Assembly (NCBI RefSeq): GCF_900105625.1
Contig: NZ_FNSD01000001.1
Coordinates: forward strand, 1,178,001-1,242,000
Direction of reading: 5' to 3'
Source of the DNA: Terriglobus roseus
GTDB lineage: Bacteria > Acidobacteriota > Terriglobia > Terriglobales > Acidobacteriaceae
DNA length: 64,000 bases
Part shown: in pieces, positions 27,633 to 37,057 of the stretch
Position numbering within the stretch: position 1 is the first letter of the stretch
Layout: each line of letters starts with the position of its first letter
Translations under genes and position numbers: made by a program
The notes under the pieces: generated by a model
Seen by the model: the letters and a program-made list of their open reading frames with translations, nothing else
Database searches by the model: none
Told to the model about the DNA's origin: nothing

Positions 27633-29129
27633 ATGAGCTTCGATAACCATCTTTTTATTAGTTATGCCCACATCGACGATATTCCGCTCAGCGTTGAACA
27701 AGACGGCTGGGTATCGCAGTTCCACAAAGACCTTTGGGGTATGCTCACCCGCAAGCTGGGACGCAAGGCAACGATCTGGCGCGATCCCAAGCTGAACGGG
27801 ACGGATCGCTTTGAGAGCCGTATTGTCGCTCAGTTCGCGCACAGTGCCCTTCTGCTCTCCATCGTCAGCCCCCGTTATCTCGAATCGGAGTGGTGTCAGC
27901 GAGAGCTGAAGGAATTCTGCGAGATCGCGGAGCGACAGGAGGGACTTACTATTAGCGATCGCTTTCGCCTTATCAAGGTCGTAAAGTCGCCACCCTTCTC
28001 TGACCAGACGCTGCCCGCGATCATGCGACAGATGCTCGGCTACGATTTCTATGAGATCTCAGACGACGAAACTCCCGTTGAGTTGGACCCCCTCTTCGGC
28101 AAGCAATACAAGGAAAAGTACTATGCAAAGCTCAATAAGCTTGCATGGGAGTTATCGAAGACGCTTCGCGAGATGGAACGCGGCGTCCTGAGCCCTGCTC
28201 AGGACGCAATTGAAGCACCTGTCCCGACTGTCTACCTTGCTGAGTGCAGCTACGATCAGCGCGATGTCCGTGAGGCACTCGATGCAGAGCTAAAGGCGCG
28301 CGGCTACCGCATTCTGCCTGAGTCCCCGCTCGCGCGGGATGAATCCACGTTCCTACTCCAGGTGGAACAGTGCCTGCGTCAGAGCCAGCTTGCCATCCAC
28401 CTGGTCGGAGCGAACTACGGCGCCGTTCCTGACGGTCCCAGCCAGAAGTCCATCATCGTTCTACAGAACGAGCTGGCGATCAGGATCTGCCGCGAACAGA
28501 CGCTGCCTCGAATCATCTGGATGCCGGAGAGCGCGCGTTCCCGCAGTACCGCACATAACGAATTTGTCACCTTGCTCGAGACCGACCCTGAGACCCAGTT
28601 TGGCGCCGACCTGATAACCGACGATAACCCCGAAACCATCAAAACATCCATCACGGCGGCATTGTCAAAACTCCAGAATACACCGGAGCCGCCACCCGTT
28701 CCGGTTCCGGGCGCCGTCAATCGTCTGATCTATGTGCCATGCACCGTAGGCGACCGGCGCAACCTAAAGGAGCTGCTGCAGCAGTTACGCGCGTTGGGCT
28801 ACGAAACGGAATTGCCCGCCTTTGAAGGGTCGGCGGAAGAGATGCGCGCCGCCAACCAGGCACTCATGCAGCAATGCGCCGCTATCGTTATCTTCTACGG
28901 CAGCGGAACTGAGGCCTGGAAGCTGTCCGTGCGCAATGAAATCCGAAAGGTACTCGGGCTCGGCCAGCTACAGGGCGGTGTGCCTGTCTTCACCTATCTC
29001 GCGGCTCCGTCGACGGAAACCAAGCTCATGATCGCGGACGTGGAAACTAATATCATCGACGCCCTCAACGGACTCACGCCCGAGGCGCTCGCACCGTTGC
29101 ATAGAGCAATTCAGGCCGGCGCCCGATGA
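27633..29129 (+). CDS. TIR-domain protein with two further TIR/DUF4062-like modules
   Basis: 498 residues from ATG 27633. Residues 1-180 are a TIR domain: HLFISYAHIDD, KATIWRDPKLNG, SALLLSIVSPRYLESEWCQRELKEF. E91 in WCQREL is at the place of the catalytic glutamate of NAD-cleaving TIRs. Residues ~205-350 (TVYLAECSYDQRDVREALDAELKARGYRI, QSQLAIHLVGANYG, NELAI) and ~365-490 (RLIYVPCTVGDRRNLKELLQQLRALGYE, CAAIVIFYGSGTEAWKLSVRNEI) look like further TIR/DUF4062-type folds, without an obvious active site. It overlaps the next gene by 4 bases (ATGA). Predicted role: NAD-consuming or signal-producing effector controlled by the partner STAND protein. Confidence 0.9.
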   Translation: MSFDNHLFISYAHIDDIPLSVEQDGWVSQFHKDLWGMLTRKLGRKATIWRDPKLNGTDRFESRIVAQFAHSALLLSIVSPRYLESEWCQRELKEFCEIAERQEGLTISDRFRLIKVVKSPPFSDQTLPAIMRQMLGYDFYEISDDETPVELDPLFGKQYKEKYYAKLNKLAWELSKTLREMERGVLSPAQDAIEAPVPTVYLAECSYDQRDVREALDAELKARGYRILPESPLARDESTFLLQVEQCLRQSQLAIHLVGANYGAVPDGPSQKSIIVLQNELAIRICREQTLPRIIWMPESARSRSTAHNEFVTLLETDPETQFGADLITDDNPETIKTSITAALSKLQNTPEPPPVPVPGAVNRLIYVPCTVGDRRNLKELLQQLRALGYETELPAFEGSAEEMRAANQALMQQCAAIVIFYGSGTEAWKLSVRNEIRKVLGLGQLQGGVPVFTYLAAPSTETKLMIADVETNIIDALNGLTPEALAPLHRAIQAGAR

Positions 29130-31558
29130 AAACCGTGAGTTCAGGAAATCCCTTTCCAGGTCTACGCCCCTTCCGTGAGGGAGAAGAGTATCTGTTCTTC
29201 GGCCGCGAGAGCCAGGTCGATCGCATGATCGACAAACTCGCCGCGACGCGATTTCTGGCGGTCGTGGGCACCTCTGGAAGCGGCAAATCATCGCTTGTCA
29301 GTTGCGGTCTCAAGCCTGCCCTCAATCGAGGCCTCATGGCTGTAGCAGCTGAAACGTGGCACATGGTTCAGTTCCGCCCGGGCGCGTCGCCGCTCACCTC
29401 GTTGGCGGAGGCATGGGCCGAGAGCCTTCCCCTCACCGAGGAAGAACTGCAACCCGGCTGCCCCTCACTCGTGGACATGACCGAAGCAACACTCCAGATG
29501 AGCAGCCTTGGTCTCCTCCACCTCTACGAGGAGTCTCACTTTCCCACAGGTACCAGCCTGCTGCTCGTCGTGGACCAGTTCGAGGAGATCTTTCGTTACG
29601 GCGCTGCCGCGAATCGATCCGCCGATACCTTCGGCGTGACGCAGGAGACATCGGCCTTCGTCAAGCTGCTGATCGAAGCGCATGCTCAGCGCGAACTGCC
29701 TGTCTATGTCGTGATCACCATGCGTTCGGACTTCCTTGGTGAGTGCTCTCAGTTCGAAGGCCTTCCTGAGGCCATCAACGAGGGCCAGTATCTGGTGCCG
29801 CGTATGACCCGTGATGAACGACGTGACGCCATTCAGGGTCCTATCGAGGTCTTTGGCGCGGAGATCAGTCCTGTTCTCCTGACGCGGCTCGTGAACGACG
29901 TTGGAGGCAACCCCGACCAACTTTCTCTGCTGCAGCACGCAGTGCATCGCACATGGGAGCGTTGGCGAGCCTCGGGAGGCACGTCCGGACCGTTGCTGCT
30001 GGAGCATTACGAAGCTGTAGGGACCATGGCGGGTGCGCTCGATCGCCACGCGGAGGAAGCGTTTAAGGATCTGAGCGAGATCCAACAAAAGCTTTGTGCT
30101 CGGATCTTCCGTGCACTCACCGACACCGGCACCGATTCACGTGGTATCCGGCGTCCCATGCCTTTGCGCACACTCTGTGCCGTCTGCGGTAGCGCGGAGG
30201 CTGAGGTACTGCGGGTCGTCGATCTCATGCGAAGCGCGCATTACTCCTTCCTCATGCCTCCTCCCATGCAGGCCGTACGTCAGGACACTGTCATCGACAT
30301 CACGCACGAAATTCTGATGCGCGTCTGGCTGCGATTGAAGGACTGGGCCGAGGATGAGTCACGGTCCGCTGCCATCTATCGCCGTCTTGTAGAGTCTGCG
30401 GCACTCCACAAGGCGCATCGCGAAGCCCTGCTCGGCGATCCAGGGCTCCAAGCTTCGCTGGACTGGTATGACCAGCAACAGCCTAACGCTGCATGGGCCC
30501 GACTCTACTGTCCCGGCTTTGAATCGGCCATGCAGTTTCTCCGTCTGAGCAAAGAAGAACGGGATGCCGCTGAAGTGCAGAGGGATTTCCAGCATCGTTG
30601 GCAGACCGTCTCAACCGTTCTGGCGTCTCTTATGGCGGTGCTTTATCTGCTCGCACTTTATCGCGTCTTTCTCACGTTCAAATCCATCGAGGAAGCCCTT
30701 AACCAGGACCCGGCAAATCTGCTCCATCACCACAGGGTTCTGTCTTTCATCTCGTACATCTCTGAGAAGTTGCGGCAATCTCTCAACATCGATCCGGGAC
30801 CTGCTGCGATCTTGAATGCGCTTTTACTCTTCTTCGTTGTCACGGTCGTTTGTTTTGGCAGCTTCCTTCTCGTCGATGCGATCTGCAAGAATGCCGCCCG
30901 ACGTCTGTTCACGCCGCGCATGCTCCACAGACGCCTGATAGCCAGCCAATTTGAGGGATCCAATGCCAGCCAACCGCTGACTCTCCCGCTGCAGACCTGT
31001 ACCACTGCTGAGCCAGTCCGACCCGCTGGATTCTGGTTGCGCTTTATCTCCGACTTGATGGACTCAGTCTTCCTTACTGTCCTTGGCGGCTTCTGCGTCA
31101 TGACTACCAGCGTCGTTGCGGCCGTTGCTCACGTCAGCTCGAACGCTTCATCCAACATCGTGATCATTGCGACGATCGGTTTTTGTTGCACTTGTTGGCT
31201 CTATCCAGTGCTATGCATCATCGGTCCGGCACGCGGTACTTTGGGTGATGTTCTCTGCGGTCTCGCCGTCGTCCGCAAAGATTATCGTCGTTGCGGCTTC
31301 TGGAGGGCTCTTGGAAGAACCGTCACCAAGACAGTTCTTCTTTCGGTCTTCAGTGGTGTGCTGCTCGCTGCCATTGTCTTGCGCGAGAACAAGAGCCATC
31401 CGGTGACGGCTCGCTTCCTCCTTTACTCTTTTCTGCTCGGCTCACTCTCTTACCTCTTCATCGTCGTCTTCCGCCGCAAGCGTAGCTTGGCAGACCGCAT
31501 CATGGGGACAACCGTCTTGCGTCGCAGGAGGCGCTACGCCGACGAGGTCGCAGCTTGA
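29126..31558 (+). CDS. nSTAND1-type P-loop NTPase fused to an RDD membrane domain
   Basis: 810 residues from ATG 29126, overlapping the TIR gene stop. It opens with NPFPGLRPFREGEEYLFFGRE, the hallmark of novel STAND 1. Walker A is GTSGSGKSS (48-56), Walker B LLLVVDQFEE (145-154), and a sensor-like VITMRSDFLGEC follows. Helical STAND regions continue to ~480. A membrane helix lies at ~492-515 and another at ~563-588. Residues ~630-800 are an RDD-family membrane domain (PVRPAGFWLRFISDLMDSVFLT ... GTLGDVLCGLAVVRKDYRRCG ... RSLADRIMGTTVLRRR). STAND proteins act as ligand-triggered oligomeric switches. Here the C-terminal sensor repeats usual in NLR-like proteins are replaced by a membrane module, which suggests sensing or killing at the membrane. 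Confidence 0.92.
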   Translation: MKTVSSGNPFPGLRPFREGEEYLFFGRESQVDRMIDKLAATRFLAVVGTSGSGKSSLVSCGLKPALNRGLMAVAAETWHMVQFRPGASPLTSLAEAWAESLPLTEEELQPGCPSLVDMTEATLQMSSLGLLHLYEESHFPTGTSLLLVVDQFEEIFRYGAAANRSADTFGVTQETSAFVKLLIEAHAQRELPVYVVITMRSDFLGECSQFEGLPEAINEGQYLVPRMTRDERRDAIQGPIEVFGAEISPVLLTRLVNDVGGNPDQLSLLQHAVHRTWERWRASGGTSGPLLLEHYEAVGTMAGALDRHAEEAFKDLSEIQQKLCARIFRALTDTGTDSRGIRRPMPLRTLCAVCGSAEAEVLRVVDLMRSAHYSFLMPPPMQAVRQDTVIDITHEILMRVWLRLKDWAEDESRSAAIYRRLVESAALHKAHREALLGDPGLQASLDWYDQQQPNAAWARLYCPGFESAMQFLRLSKEERDAAEVQRDFQHRWQTVSTVLASLMAVLYLLALYRVFLTFKSIEEALNQDPANLLHHHRVLSFISYISEKLRQSLNIDPGPAAILNALLLFFVVTVVCFGSFLLVDAICKNAARRLFTPRMLHRRLIASQFEGSNASQPLTLPLQTCTTAEPVRPAGFWLRFISDLMDSVFLTVLGGFCVMTTSVVAAVAHVSSNASSNIVIIATIGFCCTCWLYPVLCIIGPARGTLGDVLCGLAVVRKDYRRCGFWRALGRTVTKTVLLSVFSGVLLAAIVLRENKSHPVTARFLLYSFLLGSLSYLFIVVFRRKRSLADRIMGTTVLRRRRRYADEVAA

Positions 31559-33552
31559 TGGGCATGGACACCCCAGCGTGCACATACCGTCCTCCCCGTC
31601 CGCGCCTTGTCCTACGCATGGGCATCACGGGCCATCGCCCTACCGCCAGACGTCCTATGGATGTCGCCGCGATTGAGCAAGCCCTCTTCCGCGTCATGTC
31701 CGTGGCAGACGAACTCCTGCCTTCGATCGAAGGCACAGCCTACGACCTGGCTCACCCGCCACGACTGACCCTCATTTCTGCCCTCGCTGCGGGGGCAGAT
31801 CAGATTGCGGCGCATGTCTTCCGCAGTCTGCCGATTCGCGACGACCGTGCACGCCAGTTTGAAGTAATCCTCCCATTTCCGATCAATGCTTATGCAGAGA
31901 CCATGGATGACCCCGCGGACGCGGAGACGATGCGAACCCTCTGCAAGGGCGCAGACAAGTGCCTGCAGCTCGCGGACTTTCTGCCGCTTCCGGGAGACAC
32001 CAAGGACTCCATAGCACAATCTCGCCAGAACCGGCGTTACGAAACAGTCGGCAAGTTGGTTGTGCACCAGTCGGACGTCCTGCTTGCCGTCTGGAACGGC
32101 CTGCCCAGCGAAGGTGTGGGCGGCACAGGTGACGTGGTGCTCCATGCGATCCGGCATGGAGTCCCTGTTGTCTGGATTCACCCTGACGGTATCTGCTCCA
32201 TCATTCCGGTGGGGACCATCCGGGGTGACGCATTCCAGTGGGTAGCCAGCAATGCCGTCACATTCGCGGACTCCGTTCTAGAGAAGCTCCTGCGGGATGC
32301 CCTCTGCCCGCCCCCTGTCGACGTCGAGTCTGGCGCAGAGGAAGCTGAGACGACTCCGCATTACACTCTGCAGGAGTATCTGCTGGAGGATGAGCGTACC
32401 CTTCGGCTGAATTGGAGTTTTTATAACTTCCTTCTCGCGGCACCCGCTGGACGGCGCGCCAATCTACAGAATGTGCGCCGCATCCGCGGCCCGGTGGGCT
32501 GGTGGACAGATGCTCGCGATAGTTGGAGGATGCCCAGTGACTACGTCCGGCGTTCCCTATCCGCCGACTGGAAGGGCTTTCCCGGTACCAAATCGTCAGA
32601 GGAGCAACTGCACTTCGGCATTGCCTGGTCCTCGGCCGACGCAATCGCTACAGGGCTGGGGCATGTCTATCGTTCAGCCTATATCCTGGTGCTCGCACTC
32701 TCCTTTTTCGCAGTAGCGTTCGGTCTCGCGGGTATCGTCCTGCACGAGTACAAGCCCTGGTTCGTTGGGACTGAACTCACCGTTCTCTTTGCAGCGCTGT
32801 ATCTGTACCACCATGGCCGCGATAAGGGGCTGCATGAGCGCTGGCTTCAGACACGCGAGGTTGCCGAACTGCTCCGCGCTGCCTGGGCTCCCATGATGAT
32901 CGGCGGAGGAGGACGCAGGTTGGCCCGCGACGGGAAGCATCACTGGAGTGCGTGGCTCAGCAACGCTTACATGGCGGAAGCCGGTCTGCCATCACTCAAC
33001 CTTACGCCAAACGTGCTTGCCCAAATTGCGGAAGCTGCGTTGCACGGCATTGCGGAAGATCAGGAACGGTATCACACCAAAAACAATTTGGTCCTGCGTT
33101 CTATTCATCATCGCCTCGAGAGCATCGGGCGCGGCTCGCTTACCCTGGCCATCGTCAATTCGCTTATGCTGCTGGTGCTCCTGATTCTTTTCCACCTGTT
33201 GCCGGAGAGACTCGGCGATGTCGAATGCCACCAGCGGCTCATTCTTGGTATGGCCGCGGCAAGCGCAGCGCTGCCGACTCTCGGTGCGACGGTCGCCGCG
33301 TTGCGGTTCCAGGGTGACTTCGAGCGCTTTGGCCGCCGATCCGAACAGACGAGCGGTCAGCTTCGCCAGGTATGCGAGCAGCTGCGCGCATTCATTCTTG
33401 CGATCCAGAATGAAGAGACTTCAAACAACGCGCACCTGCCGCGCTTCGAGAGTCTGCTGGAACTCTTCTCACTCCTCGAGACCGCGTTGGTGGCAGATCT
33501 GGATGACTGGCGATTCGTTTACATCACACGAACGATGCCCGAGCCCAGCTGA
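31558..33552 (+). CDS. SLOG-domain protein with four membrane helices (SLATT/DUF4231-like)
   Basis: 664 residues from ATG 31558, which overlaps the previous stop as TGATG. A TTG three bases earlier is also possible. Residues ~15-240 are a SLOG-type Rossmann nucleotide-binding domain: LRMGITGHRPT, LTLISALAAGADQIAA, HQSDVLLAVWNG, HAIRHGVPVVWIHPDG. A middle region follows, then helices near SAYILVLALSFFAVAFGLAGIVL, VGTELTVLFAALYLY, LTLAIVNSLMLLVLLILFHLL and LILGMAAASAALPTLGATVAAL. The last helix is followed by the RFQGDFERFGRRSEQTSGQL block typical of SLATT/DUF4231 pore-like domains. In published comparative genomics, SLOG proteins sense or make nucleotide signals and SLATT modules are predicted membrane-perforating effectors. 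Third gene of the coupled operon. Confidence 0.88.
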   Translation: MGMDTPACTYRPPRPRLVLRMGITGHRPTARRPMDVAAIEQALFRVMSVADELLPSIEGTAYDLAHPPRLTLISALAAGADQIAAHVFRSLPIRDDRARQFEVILPFPINAYAETMDDPADAETMRTLCKGADKCLQLADFLPLPGDTKDSIAQSRQNRRYETVGKLVVHQSDVLLAVWNGLPSEGVGGTGDVVLHAIRHGVPVVWIHPDGICSIIPVGTIRGDAFQWVASNAVTFADSVLEKLLRDALCPPPVDVESGAEEAETTPHYTLQEYLLEDERTLRLNWSFYNFLLAAPAGRRANLQNVRRIRGPVGWWTDARDSWRMPSDYVRRSLSADWKGFPGTKSSEEQLHFGIAWSSADAIATGLGHVYRSAYILVLALSFFAVAFGLAGIVLHEYKPWFVGTELTVLFAALYLYHHGRDKGLHERWLQTREVAELLRAAWAPMMIGGGGRRLARDGKHHWSAWLSNAYMAEAGLPSLNLTPNVLAQIAEAALHGIAEDQERYHTKNNLVLRSIHHRLESIGRGSLTLAIVNSLMLLVLLILFHLLPERLGDVECHQRLILGMAAASAALPTLGATVAALRFQGDFERFGRRSEQTSGQLRQVCEQLRAFILAIQNEETSNNAHLPRFESLLELFSLLETALVADLDDWRFVYITRTMPEPS

Positions 33553-33608
33553 TCTCGCAGTCTCTATTCTTCTTTGAGCATCCTCCAAAGCACGACGCCT
33601 TTTCGGGT

Positions 33609-33737
33609 GTGCCTGAGAGGCATGGAGAACTACCGAGCTCAGAGAAGCGATATGTGGCAGAAGTGTGTCGTCTTTCTACTTATCTGGCCCACTTCTATCC
33701 AGATCATATGGCCCGGTTTGGAGAGCTCAAGATCTAG
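33609..33737 (+). CDS. possible 42-residue protein or gene fragment
   Basis: Right after the SLOG gene one frame reads VPERHGELPSSEKRYVAEVCRLSTYLAHFYPDHMARFGEL and ends at TAG 33735. It is open further upstream, overlapping the SLOG stop. The sequence looks protein-like but I recognise no family, and only a weak GTG start exists. It may be the stump of a truncated gene. Confidence 0.3.
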   Translation: MPERHGELPSSEKRYVAEVCRLSTYLAHFYPDHMARFGELKI

Positions 33738-34045
33738 TGAGTCATCAAGAACTTCGCAAGAATCGCTTCCAAGCCGCAGGCGTCTTTTCCGCTCTACGGC
33801 CGCAACATGCCCAACAATCTATGCCCTGCGGACCGTCACCGAGAACGAGGTTTGGAATCGACGAGCGCAAAGGCGATTTAGCGAGAACTGAAGATTAGCG
33901 CGTTTGTCCGGCGTCAGCCTTAAAGAGTTCTAGACTGCTGCGATTGGCGCCGAGCCGTGATCGGTGGCAGAAATTAAGTATCTGACCGAAAGTTGCCGTG
34001 TTGACATCATTGAGGTCATCACGTCTTCTTCTTACGAGGCGAAAC

Positions 34046-35737
34046 ATGAGACCTGCCGCTCTAACGGTGTTCCTTTGGCTAGTTGCTCTGGGGACCGCTC
34101 AATCGCAGTCGAGTTCTCCTGTGATCATCCCGGGGAGCGAAGTGCGGGATCACGCGATTCAGCCACAGCATACGTGGGTGCATTTCCCAACAAGCGGCCG
34201 CTGGATGGCGATTCCCCTTCGCCTTACGCTTACCGTCTCTCCGCAAGGCACCGTTATTGGGGCAGAGCCCCATGGCAATCCAGAGCAGATGCAAGCTTGG
34301 CCTGCGGCGCAAGCCGTTGTCTACGGTTGGACGTATCGACCTTTTCTTCGTAGTGGAGAACCTGTGATTGCTCTTATACAGAGCAGCATTTCGATTGTGC
34401 CACCGGAGGTTCCGCCAAGCGCCGTTCCAGAGCCAGGGCTGAAGCCGGACAGCCAGATCATCCTCTCGCTCCAACGCACGGTCTGTTACGGCTCGTGCCC
34501 CGAATACACTGTCATACTCAGCAACACTGGCGTGACCTTTGAAGGAGGGAGGTGGAGTGCTGAGGACGGCACACACCATGCCCCCTTGGAGCAGGACGCT
34601 TTGCGTGCAGTCGCAAAGCACATGCTCGATGCCGGCTGGTTCGGCCTCAAGGACAGCTATCACGGGAACTGGACCGACAATCCCGCACAGACGATCACAC
34701 TATCCATCGACGGGAAGACCAAGAAGGTAGTCGATTACGTCGGCACAGATGCCGGGATGCCTGACTTTGTGCGTGACGCGGAGTTCGAAGTCGACCATCT
34801 GGCAGGGTCTGACCGTTGGGTGAAAGCGGCAAGCGGCCTGGCGATGCTGCTTCAGGCGGAGGGCTACGACTTCAAAACCTATGCAGCACAGAGCTTGCTA
34901 CGCAGCGCAGCTTCCAACGGCGATGCCTCCAGCGTTCGTGAGCTTTTAGCGGCAGGCGTCGCCCGCGACACCTTGGCAAAGCCACTACAACAGATTCAGA
35001 CCTGGGGTGAAAGTTGGAGCGGCTATGACGGTCTCTTAACCACCGCTGTCCGTCACCCTGATGTTCTGAAGGTGATGATCGCCTCCCGCGTGAGTTCACA
35101 AAATGAGTTGGAAAAAAACCTAGCCTTTGTCGCATCCGTTCGGGCTGGCCAAGCCGAGTCAGCGAGACTGCTGCTTGCGTATGGAGCTGATCCGACAGTG
35201 AGCTTCGGGGAACTGAAGCGACACACCGATGCGTCCGCTTACTGGATCAACGACAGCACCGACCTGCTCACCAGCGCAGTCAAGAGTGCAAATCCCGAAG
35301 TTGTGCAGCTCGTTTTGGTGACGAAAGAGTGGAAGGATCCTCTACGAGTACGTCGAGGCAAGTTTCTGGTTGATCTTGCGTATTCTGCCAATCCCGAAAA
35401 CCTGAACAATTTGGCAGAATGCGCGCACCTCCTTTTACAGGCCGGAGCGGACGTGGGCGCAACCGACGATCGCGGACGCACCGCGTTGCATTTCGCACGT
35501 GGCGCATCCTTCGCCAAGGAATTGGTAGAGGCTGGTGCGAACGTGGATGCGCAAGACGTGGACGGGAATACGCCTACCTTTTCTACCTATGACCCTGACA
35601 TATTCCGAATCCTAGTCCGGCACGGAGCAAACCTGCAGATTCGGAATAGGGCTGGTCAAAATGCGATGCAGAATCCCCATCGATCTGCCCAAGAATGGGC
35701 CCCCATTTACGCGGAGTTCCAGGCGAAACCTTCCTAA
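34046..35737 (+). CDS. secreted DUF6438 and ankyrin-repeat protein
   Basis: 563 residues. ATG 34046 is chosen because it gives a clean signal peptide (MRPAALTVFLWLVALGTAQSQ) behind a GAGG ribosome site. The upstream part (~30-130) resembles a TonB-like C-terminal/energy-transducer fold (RLTLTVSPQGTVIGAEPHG, YGWTYRPFLRSGEPV). Residues ~150-280 are a DUF6438 domain (LQRTVCYGSCPEYTVILSNTGVTFEG). Residues ~300-555 are ankyrin repeats (LLLAYGADPTVSFG, LLLQAGADVGATDDRGRTALHFAR, LVEAGANVDAQDVDGNTP, VRHGANLQIRNRAGQNA). It is exported, probably periplasmic. Such proteins recur in Acidobacteria genomes and have no assigned function. It is about 490 bases from the conflict operon, so a link is uncertain. 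Confidence 0.85.
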   Translation: MRPAALTVFLWLVALGTAQSQSSSPVIIPGSEVRDHAIQPQHTWVHFPTSGRWMAIPLRLTLTVSPQGTVIGAEPHGNPEQMQAWPAAQAVVYGWTYRPFLRSGEPVIALIQSSISIVPPEVPPSAVPEPGLKPDSQIILSLQRTVCYGSCPEYTVILSNTGVTFEGGRWSAEDGTHHAPLEQDALRAVAKHMLDAGWFGLKDSYHGNWTDNPAQTITLSIDGKTKKVVDYVGTDAGMPDFVRDAEFEVDHLAGSDRWVKAASGLAMLLQAEGYDFKTYAAQSLLRSAASNGDASSVRELLAAGVARDTLAKPLQQIQTWGESWSGYDGLLTTAVRHPDVLKVMIASRVSSQNELEKNLAFVASVRAGQAESARLLLAYGADPTVSFGELKRHTDASAYWINDSTDLLTSAVKSANPEVVQLVLVTKEWKDPLRVRRGKFLVDLAYSANPENLNNLAECAHLLLQAGADVGATDDRGRTALHFARGASFAKELVEAGANVDAQDVDGNTPTFSTYDPDIFRILVRHGANLQIRNRAGQNAMQNPHRSAQEWAPIYAEFQAKPS

Positions 35738-36000
35738 AAACTCTGTGAAAGCCCTTGAGACTCGGACGTCAATCTCCGCGTCTCGCCTATCAGGCGAGTG
35801 CGGCGACGCAGCATGGGCTGATCGCTGCGTGCGAGTTCAGGATGTCGGCTTCTGGGAATCGATCCGCCCGAGGCGTTCTCATTTGTTGCCAACAGGCCAA
35901 TGCACTCATCGACAGTAGGTCATCAAGTGCTACGCTTCCGCGTCGCCAGTCCGCCCGACTACATGCACGCTCATCACCCATGTTCATTTCACGCAAGCGG

Positions 36001-37029
36001 TCAGTCGAGCTTGCTCAGTTCCGTGCCAATCTTGTCGGGACTGAGAGGGACGTAGCCTTCGTCGGTATCCCTCTGCGATGCGATGATGGCCTGTCCGCTT
36101 TCGGAGAGAAGCATACGAATGTATTCCTTCACAAAGGGGTCCAACGGCTTGCCTGGTTCGCGGTCGATATAAACGTGCAAATAGGCCGGGAATGCCACAT
36201 TTTCGTTGGAGACATTCTCGTAAGTCGGCAGTAAGAACGGTGTGCCTGGTGTTGTTGCCACCGGCAGCGGACGAACCGAAGGCAGCTTTGATGCATCGAA
36301 GAAACCCATCAGCGCGATTCCGTAGGGATCGTCCGCAATGGCTTCTCCGATATCTGCTGCCTTTGGAAGCGCCTCGTAGGTTCGCGCAAACGTCCGGTCT
36401 TCCAGAAACTGCGAACGGAACGCCAGTGTGCCGCCGCTTCCTTCATCCAGGCCGTAGATGTGGATGGCACGCTTGGCCCACGGTCCCTTCAACCCAAGCT
36501 GTGACCAACGTGTGATCGATCCACCTTTCGCGCCTTCCGTAAGAATCTGACGCACCTGTTCGATCGTGAGTCCGCCAATCGGATTTTTTGCATTCACATA
36601 GATGCCCGGAGGGCTCTTACGTCCGTCGCGCGGGCCGAAGGCTGCATAGCCAATGTGAATATCAACGGGGTCATAACCGCGCAACCGATTAAAGGCGAAA
36701 CGATCGTCTTCCCACATGGCACGTGCCATGGGCGCCATCGCGGAGACGCCCGTCTGCAAGGCAGGGATTGCAACCGAGCTGCCCTTCATCACGGGAAGCA
36801 ACTCACGTTTGAAACCAGGGTGTGTCTGGATGAAGAGTGCATCAAACTTTGCCATCATGTCTTCCCATCCGTCATTGCCCACGATCTGGATCTTCCCATC
36901 GCGGGTGAGATAGGACGCAGTATTCGGCACCGTCACCGGCGTCGGCGTGTAGGCCGGGATGCCACTTTGGGCGACTGCGACACTCGACAGGCCGCACACG
37001 GCAAGAACTCGAAATAAAGAACGGAACAT
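36001..37029 (-). CDS. PstS-like periplasmic phosphate/anion-binding protein
   Basis: 342 residues from ATG 37029, chosen for its signal peptide (MFRSLFRVLAVCGLSSVAVAQ) and a GGGAAG ribosome site. Upstream codons belong to the receptor gene. It has the type II periplasmic-binding fold of PstS (IQIVGNDGWEDMMAKFDALF, VDIHIGYAAFG, GGLTIEQVRQILTEG, HIYGLDEGSGGTLAFRSQFL). No pstCAB genes follow. It is 28 bases behind a TonB-dependent receptor. Family knowledge: orphan PstS-like proteins next to TonB receptors occur in Acidobacteria and may capture phosphate or phosphate-containing ligands. The real ligand is not known. Confidence 0.87.
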   Translation of the reverse strand: MFRSLFRVLAVCGLSSVAVAQSGIPAYTPTPVTVPNTASYLTRDGKIQIVGNDGWEDMMAKFDALFIQTHPGFKRELLPVMKGSSVAIPALQTGVSAMAPMARAMWEDDRFAFNRLRGYDPVDIHIGYAAFGPRDGRKSPPGIYVNAKNPIGGLTIEQVRQILTEGAKGGSITRWSQLGLKGPWAKRAIHIYGLDEGSGGTLAFRSQFLEDRTFARTYEALPKAADIGEAIADDPYGIALMGFFDASKLPSVRPLPVATTPGTPFLLPTYENVSNENVAFPAYLHVYIDREPGKPLDPFVKEYIRMLLSESGQAIIASQRDTDEGYVPLSPDKIGTELSKLD

Positions 37030-37057
37030 AATTACTTCCCTTTCAGGCAGGCGCTGT

